Source: Geobacter sp.
GTDB lineage: Bacteria; Desulfobacterota; Desulfuromonadia; Geobacterales; DSM-12255
Length of the DNA: 33,789 bases
Direction of reading: 5' to 3'
NCBI GenBank assembly: GCA_009886125.1
Contig: VFJK01000142.1
Location: 1 to 33,789, forward strand
Shown: positions 8,491 to 17,358 of the stretch, one piece after another
Numbering within the stretch: the first letter of the stretch is position 1
Layout of the letters: the number at the start of each line of letters is the position of its first letter
Made by a program: the position numbers and the translations under genes
Notes under the pieces: generated by a model
Databases searched by the model: none
What the model was told of the DNA's origin: nothing
What the model saw: only the letters and a program-made list of their open reading frames with translations

Positions 8491-8550
8491 TGTCTGCTTG
8501 AGACCCTGTAGGCTTTCCGCCCCACCCTCGCAGATGGTTGAGTATTATCG
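8472..8550 (-). promoter_or_regulatory. GEMM-I cyclic dinucleotide riboswitch, probably the cyclic AMP-GMP (cAG) type
   Basis: The minus-strand RNA has the GEMM-I signature: a short P1 (GAUA with UAUC), AACC leading into a small P2 hairpin closed by GGGUGG, and the conserved GGCGGAAAGCC. These are followed by a P3 hairpin (GGGUCU with AGACAG) and CCGGGUUGCCGAA at the 3' side. Geobacter GEMM-I RNAs of this form are known to bind cyclic AMP-GMP (class Ib). In my hand alignment to the Vibrio Vc2 RNA, the position of the ligand-contacting G20 is an A here, the change associated with cAG preference. It lies directly upstream of the HTH-pilMNOPQ genes and reads into a terminator that uses its 3' strand. 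Confidence 0.85.
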
Positions 8551-8574
8551 GTTATCGGTATGTATGTGAATTCA

Positions 8575-8603
8575 CTTTAATTCAAATCCGGGTTAAAAGT
8601 CAA
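8575..8603 (-). promoter_or_regulatory. Possible promoter of the riboswitch leader
   Basis: On the minus strand TTGACT (8598-8603), a 17-base spacer and TTAAAG (8575-8580, weak) could start a transcript near 8568, about 18 bases before the aptamer. Read-through from the upstream minor-pilin genes is an alternative source of the leader RNA. Confidence 0.35.
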
Positions 8604-8681
8604 AGCCTTTCAAAGAATCTTACCCAGGAAACGGTACCTTTTACCTCACTTAAGTCATTCAGAACAGGCGCTCAATTCAGG

Positions 8682-9305
8682 TCAATATGCGTAAAGAACT
8701 GACAATTTCGCCTTTTCCTTCGGATTCACTAAAGCTTCGCCTTGCACTTCAACAGTGTAGATAGTCGGGGTACGCGGCGTTTGGGTACTTGTACTTGTCC
8801 CTGACACTCCTATCCCGGCATCAAGAAAATCAACACCGCTGGCATCTATAAGACCTACCCCTGCAATAGTATCGATAATCTTGGTGTAAACCTTAAAATC
8901 ATTGCCCGCAGTCTGCCCCTTGAGAACAAATGTCACATCCGGCGTATCCTTAGGGTCAACTGTCCTGCTGAGTCCGCCCCAACTCGCGGTGGACAGGCTT
9001 AGTTTTGTTCCTAATCCGGCTGTGGTGAACGTAAGCCCAAGCTTGTCGGCCGCACCGAAATCCGTAACAAGGGACTCCTTCCCTCCCGAATAGTTATTGA
9101 AAAGACGAGGGATAATGGTCTTGGTAACAAACTCGGTACCACCGTATGATGCTTCCATGGAGTTTCTGTAACGCTTCTGGGCTGCCGACATCCTGGTCCC
9201 GGCAAGCACATAATAAAGGAGCGTCATAATCATGCCTAGGCAGAGCAGGGTAAACATTAGCGCCGTGATCAGAGCTATGCCGTCTTCATTTCGCAGATAT
9301 CTCAT
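8682..9305 (-). CDS. pilX: Minor pilin assembly protein PilX
   Basis: A 207-aa protein with a short N-terminus followed by DGIALITALMFTLLC, the hydrophobic N-terminal helix of PilX-family minor pilins. It lacks the usual Glu at position +5 of the mature protein (Thr here), as is common in PilX. PilX belongs to the priming complex with PilV, PilW, PilY1 and a FimU/FimT-like pilin. I chose the ATG at 9305, which has GGTGA 5 bases upstream and lies 16 bases after pilW. The longer reading from a TTG at 9353 would overlap pilW and add a tail before the signal. The remainder is a Thr/Gly-rich beta domain. Confidence 0.85.
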   Translation of the reverse strand: MRYLRNEDGIALITALMFTLLCLGMIMTLLYYVLAGTRMSAAQKRYRNSMEASYGGTEFVTKTIIPRLFNNYSGGKESLVTDFGAADKLGLTFTTAGLGTKLSLSTASWGGLSRTVDPKDTPDVTFVLKGQTAGNDFKVYTKIIDTIAGVGLIDASGVDFLDAGIGVSGTSTSTQTPRTPTIYTVEVQGEALVNPKEKAKLSVLYAY

Positions 9306-9321
9306 AAAATCACCGCCAGCA

Positions 9322-10500
9322 TTATTGGACCAGATTTTTCGGTCGAACGACAATTGTGTAAACCTTCCATCGATAATACTTGTAGTCAGGGCCGATCAGG
9401 GACGGAAGGTGGAAATTCCGGCCCCTGTCAATACCGTTAATTTTCTCACCAACCCTTACTGTTGCTGATGAAGACACAGAGGAGTAGTTGTATAAAGTAT
9501 CCCTTTTCCCTTCCTGGGCAAGAATATACACCCTGATCTCTTTCAGCCTGCTCCTGATTTCAGAGGCTGATAATAATAAGATATCATCCGTGTGATCATT
9601 GACTGTGCTTGTATCCGGAGCAGCAAGGCCGTACACCACCTGCATATCCGCTACGCAGTCCAGAAGGGGTGTCCCTGCAGTAGGGCTTCCGCTTACATGA
9701 CTGATTGTTGATTTGTAGAGTATGCCGGTCTTGGTGGCGCAACTGGCCGGTATGCTTGCAGGGCGGCTCACATAGTAATCCGCACGATTGAACGGCATCC
9801 GAAGATCATTGGTCGGGTTGATACCGTAAACCTCGAAGGTATCTCCATTCTGATGGGTGTTGATCAGGGTCATATAGGTGCCATTTGAGGCTGAGCTGTA
9901 TCTGGAGAAAAACACCCCGCTAGCAGGAACCATCAACTTGCGGCCGACTGGAGTGGACATCAACGAGTTCTTCACAACTATTATCCGTTCATTAACGGTA
10001 AAATCCCGATCAGCAGCGCCCCATTTGCTGATACTTCTTATTCCATCCTTGTCAAAGGCCACGGTCGCCCACTTTTTCGAGGTGTCATTGGCAGCAGCCA
10101 TGGTTGACTTGATAACCAGATACTTGGAACCGACGTTTCCTACCTTGTTGAAGCTTGAATTGCCACTCAGTACTGGGCGCGGAGCATTGCCGGTCGAATC
10201 ATTGAACAGCAACCCTGTAGAGGCGTTAGTGAAGACCGCCTCAGCGTAAGTGCAACCAACCGACGCTGAACCGCTGGCAGCCTCCCATGGAAGTCCGAAT
10301 CCGGCACTCTCCAGATCTGCCCGCAGCATTTCTAGCCCGACGATCCCCTCTATCTGGGTTTCAGCTGATTTTGACAGCTGGGAAGAGCTGTTCACAATTG
10401 TTTTGAAGGCAGTTGCCGTAATCATGATAATTGTCAGGAAAATCCCCATGACAACAATCAATTCTGTAAGAGTAAAGCCCCGTCTGTTTTGAAAAAGCAT
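9322..10500 (-). CDS. pilW: Minor pilin PilW
   Basis: A 392-aa minor pilin with a class III signal: MLFQNRRG before the PilD cleavage point, then FTLTELIVVMGIF with Glu at +5. The large C-terminal domain is typical in size for PilW proteins. With PilV, PilX and PilY1 it is thought to initiate pilus assembly and sit at the tip. AGGA lies 8 bases before the ATG, and the gene follows pilV by 34 bases. Family and context agree. Confidence 0.88.
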   Translation of the reverse strand: MLFQNRRGFTLTELIVVMGIFLTIIMITATAFKTIVNSSSQLSKSAETQIEGIVGLEMLRADLESAGFGLPWEAASGSASVGCTYAEAVFTNASTGLLFNDSTGNAPRPVLSGNSSFNKVGNVGSKYLVIKSTMAAANDTSKKWATVAFDKDGIRSISKWGAADRDFTVNERIIVVKNSLMSTPVGRKLMVPASGVFFSRYSSASNGTYMTLINTHQNGDTFEVYGINPTNDLRMPFNRADYYVSRPASIPASCATKTGILYKSTISHVSGSPTAGTPLLDCVADMQVVYGLAAPDTSTVNDHTDDILLLSASEIRSRLKEIRVYILAQEGKRDTLYNYSSVSSSATVRVGEKINGIDRGRNFHLPSLIGPDYKYYRWKVYTIVVRPKNLVQ

Positions 10501-10534
10501 AAATCAGTCCTTTTGCCCGGTTACCAGGTATATC

Positions 10535-10942
10535 TCAGTCGTTGGTTACAGAGATGGGAGCTGTTACCTCATTCTCGAAATCAACCCCTTTATAACTCCA
10601 TCTGACTATGATCCGCATCCGTTTCGAGGGAGTTATTGTGTTCGTCGACAAATCAGTTGTTGTCATGAGTACCGTGTATGACTTGTTTGCCCCTCTGATC
10701 CTGCTGGGTTCGGAGCGTGGGGCATAACTGGTCGACAGCAGGCTGAACTGCTTTCCTCTCTGGATATTCATATATTTTTCGCCAACATAGACTGCCTCAT
10801 CACGCAGATGGTTTTTCAAATTGACCTCAGTAGCAATATTAATCGACGTAAGCAGCCCCAGCATCCCCACCATCATGATAATAATGGCTACCATCACCTC
10901 GACAAGAGTAAACCCGGCATTATTTCTGATCAATGTTGGCAC
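10535..10942 (-). CDS. pilV: Minor pilin PilV
   Basis: A minor pilin of 135 residues with a class III signal: a short leader ending NNAG, then FTLVEVMVAIIIMMVGMLG with Glu at +5, as in PilV/PulI-type proteins. I favour a GTG start at 10942 (first residues MPTLIRNNAG) because a GGAGGGG ribosome binding site lies 9 bases upstream. A GTG at 10948 is too close to that site. Longer in-frame readings would give an implausible leader. The start lies inside the end of the preceding fimT-like gene (23-base overlap), suggesting coupling. Confidence 0.82.
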   Translation of the reverse strand: MPTLIRNNAGFTLVEVMVAIIIMMVGMLGLLTSINIATEVNLKNHLRDEAVYVGEKYMNIQRGKQFSLLSTSYAPRSEPSRIRGANKSYTVLMTTTDLSTNTITPSKRMRIIVRWSYKGVDFENEVTAPISVTND

Positions 10943-11405
10943 TTTCACAATCCCCTCCGTTTCGCCAGCCGAGATTAATACGGGCAGGTGAAACAACGAT
11001 ACTGTCTACCGCTGCCGAGTTTACAACCGTAGTATCATTTGTCGGCAATATGCACATTGATCTCTCGTTACTGGTCAACCCCTGCGCGTCAAAGGTCAAC
11101 TTCGTACCTGCACCGTTCCATACTATCGGGTACCTGAGCTTCCTGGTCGCTACCGGCGTAGCAGAGGTATCAGTCGATGCATACGCCTTGTACTCCTGGC
11201 TACTGATGGTCACGCAGCGGGCTGTTTTGCTGTAGAGCGCCTGAAGACGTACTTCCATAAGATCAGCATGCAGCGTCTTGATCTGGCTTTCGATAGCTGC
11301 CTTGGTCTGCATTTCGTTCCAGTTGAGAGTAGCAATTGCCAGCAGAGTACCCATGATCGCTATCACTATCATCAATTCGACAAGAGTAAAACCACGTCGG
11401 CCCAT
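10920..11405 (-). CDS. FimT/GspH-type pseudopilin (FimU/FimT-like minor pilin)
   Basis: A 161-aa pseudopilin with leader MGRRG followed by FTLVELMIVIAIMGTLLAIA, the classic class III signal and Glu at +5. The rest resembles GspH/FimT proteins, which take part in pilus priming or DNA binding. The ATG at 11405 is one base after the pilY1 stop (TGA-A-ATG arrangement), with AGGAA 8 bases upstream. The longer reading from 11477 would lie inside pilY1 and misplace the signal. Whether it should be called fimU or fimT cannot be decided here. Confidence 0.82.
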   Translation of the reverse strand: MGRRGFTLVELMIVIAIMGTLLAIATLNWNEMQTKAAIESQIKTLHADLMEVRLQALYSKTARCVTISSQEYKAYASTDTSATPVATRKLRYPIVWNGAGTKLTFDAQGLTSNERSMCILPTNDTTVVNSAAVDSIVVSPARINLGWRNGGDCESANIDQK

Positions 11406-11406
11406 A

Positions 11407-14400
11407 TCAGTGTTCCTGTATATGAAGAATCTTCTTGAGCGGTTTGTTCTGGCTGCTGCTGACAATTGGTGGTGCATCTGAAGGCGGCTTGCCCGTCATC
11501 GGCGTAGCCATCCGACGGCCACCCATGGCAGTAAAGGAAGTGGAGAGGTCGACCTCCCTGAACTCTCCGGTTGAGAGCTGAATCAGGGCCTTCCCCGTAA
11601 GTGCACTTGCAGCAGCCGTTCCACCGGTATCAAAGCTAACCCCCCAGAGGAAGGAGTTACCTCCATAACCGCAAAGATCCATCGTCGGCTTGAAAGAGGT
11701 AAAAAATACCGTTCCGTTGGTCAGGGCAACCGTATCAGTTACGACCCGTTCTGCAGCCTGGGCAGGTGTAACCCCTGATGCTGTTGCCGCTTCAAGAGTG
11801 ATCTTCCAGCCCCCGGCATCAGGATCGATTGTCAACGCAGGAGGGATCCCCGTCTGATCCGCTAAAGTCTTTGAGACAGGGGCAACGCAGTTTTTATCAA
11901 CGGTATTCCCCGGCGCGCCGGCCTGAACTCCGTAGCAGGGCTCCTTAATACCGTAGAGCGCCCTTATGCCGTTATTGTCGTCCAGTTCGGCACTGTCCCT
12001 GAAAAAGTAGCGCCCGGTCCCGAAAAACAGCCAGAGATTCCTGCTGATCGTTCTTTTATCCACCAGCCGTGAAATTGCCGTAGTCACCGGGCCTATATCA
12101 TCTATAACCTTGCTCCAGACCCAATCAGAAACAGTCGTGCTCTCCTTGGTAAAAATTCTCCCTACCCCCCCCTTTGTCCAGGTATTGGGGGTGACGGACG
12201 TATCTGCTTTTGTATACCCGACGTAAAGGGCATCGTCCTGATAATTTCCGGCTGCTGTAGATTCAGACCTGTGGACGTCAATTGAAGCGCCTATCATTGA
12301 TCCGGCAAAAGCCATAGGTATCCCGGTTGAAATAACTCTCTCCTCATATCCGGTCTGCAGATCGACTACGAAGAACTTGAGCTCCTGGTCCGAGCGCGCC
12401 AGAAACTGATGCGTGCTTGTATTGATCGGGCCGGTAGGGCCTGAACCGAACACCGCATACCACTTGCCGTTTTTTTCCTTGTCGCCGATCCTTATGATTG
12501 CCGGTCCGGTCGTTGAGTATCCAAGCGCAGGATTGTTATACTCCCAAAGCAGTACAGGAGCTGCAGGATCGGTCACGTCCAGCGCGAAGTAGGAGGAGTA
12601 GCCAAGCCCGGGGTTCGTCAGGATGTCAGAAGGATCGGTAATCGGTGTCGCTACACAGTTTGCGCCTGCGGCACAAGTTGCAGCTGGTGCAGATGCACCG
12701 CCAACCCCCATCCCGCCGATGACAACTGTCCGCCAGGTGTTCTTCGTCGGATCCAGGAAGTTGCTGGCGTCAACAACCGAAAAGTTTTGTCTCGGCTTGT
12801 CGCACAATTCGTAGGTAGATCTGATACAAGGCCCAGTCAGAGCCGTATATCCAATACTGGCATCAAAAATTATAGTGCGCCCGTCGATGGAGTAAATATG
12901 GCTGTAATTGGGATCAGCCAGATATTTCAGATACGGGAGGGTGTTTTTAGGAATATACGCCCACTCTTCATTGCCAAGATTGCTTCCGGTAAGTTCCGCC
13001 TTCTGGAAGCCGATGGATTCAACTGAAAGAAGACCGAGCTTGAACGCATGAAGCATACCGTCATTTCCGCCGACATAGACCATTCCGCGGCTCTTGTAGT
13101 CTTTTGAACTGATGTAGGATTCATAGGACTTATCGGAATAACCGCCGGGGGAGGACAGATTGTAGGTACTCAGCCTGACTGTCGACTGAATTCGCGGGGT
13201 CGATGATATGATATCACCGAGTCTCCATGTCCCGCTCACAAGTGTCCCGAGCGAGTTTCTTATCTGCACTGTCCTTGATCGATATGTTGAGGAGTCCAGC
13301 CCGTGAACCCAGTCGATCAGGTTCGGGGCCTCTGCTGTAGAGACATCCAGGAAAGGAGCGAGTGTATCTGAATTACTTGCAATAGCGGTCCCGCCAATAG
13401 TCCCGGGATAGGTCGCCGATGAAAAGTAGATCAAGGAAGGTTTAAAAAGTGCAGACGCCTTGTTCGCATTGGTACTCGTATAGAGTTTTCTTGGATTGTC
13501 GACAAGATCCCTTGCCCAGAGAAGCTTCCCTGCCCTCCAGAGGCTCTTGACGTTGTCAGGATCGATAAGTCCCCCTTGAAGAGTATCACCGGTGCCATTG
13601 CCATCATCATCGCTCAGCAGCTGCACCATCGTCTTGTCGGCCGTAGCGTCGAATGCAAACCGTGCAACATAATCGTTCCTGATATTAAGCTTGAAATCGA
13701 GGTTTGTATCCTCACGGATAGTGCTGTTATTGATGTACGGATCAACGAAATACCAGAGATTCTGCATCTCGCCAACCCAGCTCGCTTCGGTAGCGTTGTC
13801 GAAAATTTTCTTCGGATAGAAGACCGCCTGGAGGATGTTGGCGCCGCTCCCCTCACTGTTGGAGAGAATCGAAGCGGCCGTACCGGATGCCGCCTTGGCA
13901 GCTATCTCTTCAAAGGTGGTACGCAATCCATCTTCAAGCTGTTTCGGGTTTTCCGCCTGATAGAAACGCCCGCCACCCTTAGTTGCTGTGTTGCTCATCA
14001 TGGTAACAGAGTTGCACTCGCCTGCCGCAGTGTTATTCTGACCGTTGAAAACCACATAGGTCGATATCTTGTCGCGCATGGTGACCGCATCTGGTGATGT
14101 CCCCGGTGTCCCGGTGAAGCTGCTGATTTTCTTGTTGCGCGCCAGCCAGGAGAGAATCGGCAGGTTGCTGCTCCCCTTGTAGTCGGGACAGGTGCCGCCG
14201 GTGAGGCCTGCAGAAGTTTTATATGCGTTAGAAACCGCCATGACTGTGGACTCTTGATCGGCAGTCGGATTGCCGTCACTGATCAAAAGGACGTAGTTCT
14301 GCTGGCAGGCATACTGGGAAGGGTTCAGGTCGCCGGGAAAATCGGCAGAATTAATACGAATGCCCGTCCTGCTGGTAGTGGGCGACATATAGGCGAAATA

Positions 14401-17091
14401 GCCTATGGCGCTGAAGAAAGCCTCTGAAAAAGGGGTCCAGCTGGCAGCCTTGAGCTCATCGATCTCTCTGACCAGACCGCTGCTGTGCGTTCCGGCACCG
14501 GTCATGGTGCAACTGCTCGTCGGATGAAGCAGAGAGATGCAGTTTTCGTTGGTCGTACACGCTGTGGTGCCGTCATGGATGCAGGTCCCCTTGCCGACCG
14601 GATACAGCAGTCTGCCGCCGTCAATATTGGTTGCTGCCGTGGTATCGTCACAGGTGCAGCCATTGCCGCCGACACAGCAGTCAACCGCCGTCGTACAGGT
14701 GTTGCCGGCATTGGCGCCGCTGGAACTGCTGCATATTTTCGGGCAGGGGATGCTGGTGTTGGCGGCACATTCGGTTTTGGAGCCGTTGTAGTTGAAGCTC
14801 AGCACCCCGACACGGATCTTGCTGGCAAAAGTCTGCATAAGCCCCGACGGGACCGTAACCGTGCCGTCAGGGTTCGTAGATGACACCTTGACCGTCGCAG
14901 CAGGATACTCCACCCCTCCGCTAACAAGTTTGAGAGGTGCACCCAGCTGGCCGGCAATCGCAACATCGGCGATAACTGCCGGGAGATTGGCATAGCTGTT
15001 GGTCTGGTCGAGCACCACGTTGGTCGGGTCGGTGACCGGCGGGAGACTCATGCCGCCGCAGTATTTCTCATGCTGCGACTTGACGCAGGCATCGGAGGTC
15101 CAGGTGCTGGGCCAGGTGCCAGCAGCCGGAACGGTCTCTGTTATGGTCACTGTTGACACGCTGGGCGTGCCGAGCGTGGCGCCGGTTACTGCAGAGAGGG
15201 TGACAGTAAAGGTTTCGTTCGGCTCGGCAGTCCCATCGCTGAGAATCGGGATCGGAATGGATTTCACGTCAGAATTACCGGCATCCCAGCTCAAATCGCC
15301 GAAGGTATTCTCATAGTCGCTGCCGGACAGTGCCGTGCCGTTACTGGTTGCATAGTGCACCGTGACCGGACCGTTATTACCGTCGATGCGCAGCACCCTC
15401 AGAGTAATCGACCCTACCGTTTCATTGACTGCAGAGGGTGCAGCCGACTCGAACTTGATGGTCCCCTGGCTGGAAGCATCGTCATTATCCGTGATCGTAA
15501 CTGTAGTCGTAGTGGTGGTACCAAGTAGCGCCGGCGTTGCAGCGTTGACGACCTTCGGGTTGGAGAGTTCCACGGTAAAGTCCCTGCTGCCATCGACAAT
15601 AGCATTGTCGTTGAGCGTGATGACAATCGATTTGTCATCGCTATTGTTGTTGGCCCATGAAAGCGTGCCATTGCTCTTGACATAGTGTTTAGTAAGATCA
15701 CCGGCCAGACCTCCGGCGGCCGTGCCGTCTACCGTGGCAAAGGCAACGCTGACCGCCTGATCGCTCCCTCCGGTCCGTGACACGAGCAGCGTGATGGTGC
15801 CTCCGTTTTCAGTCACAGTGTAGGTGGCTGACTTGAACTGCAGCGTGCCGTTGGAGCCGGCGTTAGCAGCATTGGGGGTCAGCAGGGCGAGCAGGCTGGG
15901 GAAAGGGGTCGACAGCGACGCAATATAACCGGCATAACAGGCACCGACATAGTTGTCACTGCAGAGCAGGGAAGCATCGCCGACCACGATGTCAGCGGCA
16001 GGATTGGCCGAAACCCTGGACGGGTCGCGCAGGTTGTAGACATCGGTGCAGAAGTTTTTCACGGTCAGATAATCGTTCCCCTGCATGACCTTAGGAGTGC
16101 TGGTGCTGCGGTTATACTGCCAGCACTCCTGAAGGCTCTGCTGGAAAATCTGCTTCCCCTTACCTGCCAGATCGGTGGTGCCAGATGCACCAATACAGTC
16201 GGCAACCGCTGTTTTCACCGCATTGGAGATGGAGTTGGTGGTCTCCAGCAGGTTGATGGCTTCATTGCATTTTTCATAATTCAGCGGGGCAGAACCCTTG
16301 TAGAAATATACCGACGTCTGCCCGCCGTTCGAAGGTGCCGTCGCATCAAACGAAGTGCTCGCCCCCTTGATCTGGAGAGATATGGGAAACGGTGTATTGG
16401 TCCCCCCCTCTACATAATTGCCGTTGTTGCTGCTCAGCGGCTGCTTGACAAAACCCTGGCCGACACAGCCGCGGGATTCACCGACCAGATCTGCACCGTC
16501 ATACTTGCCGCCGGTGAGTATTTTCTTCTGAACGTCGAACTTGGAGGCAGACAGCCAGTTCAGGTAATTTCCGTTTGCGCTGAATTTGGTTACTTTTGGA
16601 GGAGTGGATGCATCGACGGCCACGCAGAACTTGTTGGCATGATAGTAGGTGCAGTCACCTGAAGCTGGAAATGACGAGATCTTGGTGAATCTGCCGTTCG
16701 GGATATCATAATTATAATACGATGCCGTATCAAAATAACCGGCATAGGTATTGTTGCATGTGTTCCCGGTACCGCAGACTGCTTCAGCATTGGCGGTCGT
16801 ACAGCTTAGTGATGCGTTATTCGAGCAGGACTGAGACTTGTAGGTGTTGTCAAAACAGTAATTCGGCTTGCGGACCGGCGAACAACTGCTGCACCCCTTG
16901 TCGACATAGGTCAGATCGAACATACTTGAGGAGTTATCGATCATCAGGAGCAGGTTCGGCTGGATACCGGCGGTAATGAACGGAGGGGTTACGCAGTACT
17001 GGTTCCCCGGATCGGCCTGTACCTGTGCTGGAACAGCTTGAAACGCTATGAGTAGAGTCAGCAGCAGCGAAATCCTGATCACTGTTTTCAT
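11407..17091 (-). CDS. pilY1: Giant PilY1-type pilus tip adhesin with two Calx-beta domains
   Basis: A 1,894-aa secreted protein with a Sec signal peptide (about 1-25, ending VQA). A von Willebrand A-like domain appears split: MIDNSSSM (MIDAS-like DxSxS) at about 49-56 and YVLLISDGNPT at about 932-942. Two Calx-beta domains lie between them (about 413-538 and 541-652), followed by a Cys-rich patch (about 774-862). The C-terminal half is the PilY1 beta-propeller (GMVYVGGNDGMLHAF at about 1335). An EF-hand-like DDDGNGTGD loop lies at about 1160-1168. PilY1 caps the pilus, aids priming and mediates Ca-dependent adhesion. I place the start at the ATG at 17091: it has AAGGGG 7 bases upstream, begins the signal peptide and lies downstream of the sigma-54 promoter. 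A start at 17148 would lie within that promoter. Confidence 0.9.
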   Translation of the reverse strand: MKTVIRISLLLTLLIAFQAVPAQVQADPGNQYCVTPPFITAGIQPNLLLMIDNSSSMFDLTYVDKGCSSCSPVRKPNYCFDNTYKSQSCSNNASLSCTTANAEAVCGTGNTCNNTYAGYFDTASYYNYDIPNGRFTKISSFPASGDCTYYHANKFCVAVDASTPPKVTKFSANGNYLNWLSASKFDVQKKILTGGKYDGADLVGESRGCVGQGFVKQPLSSNNGNYVEGGTNTPFPISLQIKGASTSFDATAPSNGGQTSVYFYKGSAPLNYEKCNEAINLLETTNSISNAVKTAVADCIGASGTTDLAGKGKQIFQQSLQECWQYNRSTSTPKVMQGNDYLTVKNFCTDVYNLRDPSRVSANPAADIVVGDASLLCSDNYVGACYAGYIASLSTPFPSLLALLTPNAANAGSNGTLQFKSATYTVTENGGTITLLVSRTGGSDQAVSVAFATVDGTAAGGLAGDLTKHYVKSNGTLSWANNNSDDKSIVITLNDNAIVDGSRDFTVELSNPKVVNAATPALLGTTTTTTVTITDNDDASSQGTIKFESAAPSAVNETVGSITLRVLRIDGNNGPVTVHYATSNGTALSGSDYENTFGDLSWDAGNSDVKSIPIPILSDGTAEPNETFTVTLSAVTGATLGTPSVSTVTITETVPAAGTWPSTWTSDACVKSQHEKYCGGMSLPPVTDPTNVVLDQTNSYANLPAVIADVAIAGQLGAPLKLVSGGVEYPAATVKVSSTNPDGTVTVPSGLMQTFASKIRVGVLSFNYNGSKTECAANTSIPCPKICSSSSGANAGNTCTTAVDCCVGGNGCTCDDTTAATNIDGGRLLYPVGKGTCIHDGTTACTTNENCISLLHPTSSCTMTGAGTHSSGLVREIDELKAASWTPFSEAFFSAIGYFAYMSPTTSRTGIRINSADFPGDLNPSQYACQQNYVLLISDGNPTADQESTVMAVSNAYKTSAGLTGGTCPDYKGSSNLPILSWLARNKKISSFTGTPGTSPDAVTMRDKISTYVVFNGQNNTAAGECNSVTMMSNTATKGGGRFYQAENPKQLEDGLRTTFEEIAAKAASGTAASILSNSEGSGANILQAVFYPKKIFDNATEASWVGEMQNLWYFVDPYINNSTIREDTNLDFKLNIRNDYVARFAFDATADKTMVQLLSDDDGNGTGDTLQGGLIDPDNVKSLWRAGKLLWARDLVDNPRKLYTSTNANKASALFKPSLIYFSSATYPGTIGGTAIASNSDTLAPFLDVSTAEAPNLIDWVHGLDSSTYRSRTVQIRNSLGTLVSGTWRLGDIISSTPRIQSTVRLSTYNLSSPGGYSDKSYESYISSKDYKSRGMVYVGGNDGMLHAFKLGLLSVESIGFQKAELTGSNLGNEEWAYIPKNTLPYLKYLADPNYSHIYSIDGRTIIFDASIGYTALTGPCIRSTYELCDKPRQNFSVVDASNFLDPTKNTWRTVVIGGMGVGGASAPAATCAAGANCVATPITDPSDILTNPGLGYSSYFALDVTDPAAPVLLWEYNNPALGYSTTGPAIIRIGDKEKNGKWYAVFGSGPTGPINTSTHQFLARSDQELKFFVVDLQTGYEERVISTGIPMAFAGSMIGASIDVHRSESTAAGNYQDDALYVGYTKADTSVTPNTWTKGGVGRIFTKESTTVSDWVWSKVIDDIGPVTTAISRLVDKRTISRNLWLFFGTGRYFFRDSAELDDNNGIRALYGIKEPCYGVQAGAPGNTVDKNCVAPVSKTLADQTGIPPALTIDPDAGGWKITLEAATASGVTPAQAAERVVTDTVALTNGTVFFTSFKPTMDLCGYGGNSFLWGVSFDTGGTAAASALTGKALIQLSTGEFREVDLSTSFTAMGGRRMATPMTGKPPSDAPPIVSSSQNKPLKKILHIQEH

Positions 17092-17144
17092 ATTGGTACC
17101 CCTTAAATAAGCTTGGTTGATCCAATTCGAACAGACTATACAGA

Positions 17145-17160
17145 GCAACTATAGTGCCAA
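17145..17160 (-). promoter_or_regulatory. Sigma-54 (-24/-12) promoter of the pilY1-minor pilin operon
   Basis: On the minus strand TTGGCAC-TATAG-TTGC has GG and GC separated by exactly 10 bases, matching the sigma-54 consensus at nearly every key position. The start of transcription would be near 17133, about 40 bases before the pilY1 ATG. The locus also encodes a sigma-54 activator (18126-19508), the obvious candidate partner. Confidence 0.85.
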
Positions 17161-17241
17161 TTAATCTCCAGGCAAAGCTTACCATAACCATCTGAAATAA
17201 TTACAGCTAATTACTTCGCCACTATCGACTGGCGCCTACGA

Positions 17242-17258
17242 TATGCATTTTTTGCATA
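17242..17258. promoter_or_regulatory. Palindrome, candidate enhancer site for a sigma-54 activator
   Basis: TATGCA-TTTTT-TGCATA is a perfect 6-bp inverted repeat centred about 117 bases upstream of the predicted sigma-54 start site. This is the usual distance for NtrC-family activator sites. No second copy was found, so the role is inferred from position and symmetry. Confidence 0.4.
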
Positions 17259-17271
17259 GTTATACGCAACA

Positions 17272-17358
17272 TCACCCCATCCCGTACTCCTTGATCTTGT
17301 AGATCAACGACCGCAGGCTTATCTCCAGCACTTTTGCGGCATGGGTACGGTTGCTGCC
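17272..17358 (-). pseudogene. Remnant: duplicated 3' end of the sigma-54 response regulator gene
   Basis: The minus strand encodes GSNRTHAAKVLEISLRSLIY followed by KIKEYGMG and a stop codon. This is nearly identical to the last 28 residues of the regulator encoded at 18126-19508 (the Fis-type DNA-binding helix-turn-helix). The DNA similarity starts abruptly at about 17358 and ends at the stop codon. There is no start codon or upstream domain, so it is a truncated copy left by a duplication followed by deletion or insertion. Confidence 0.85.
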
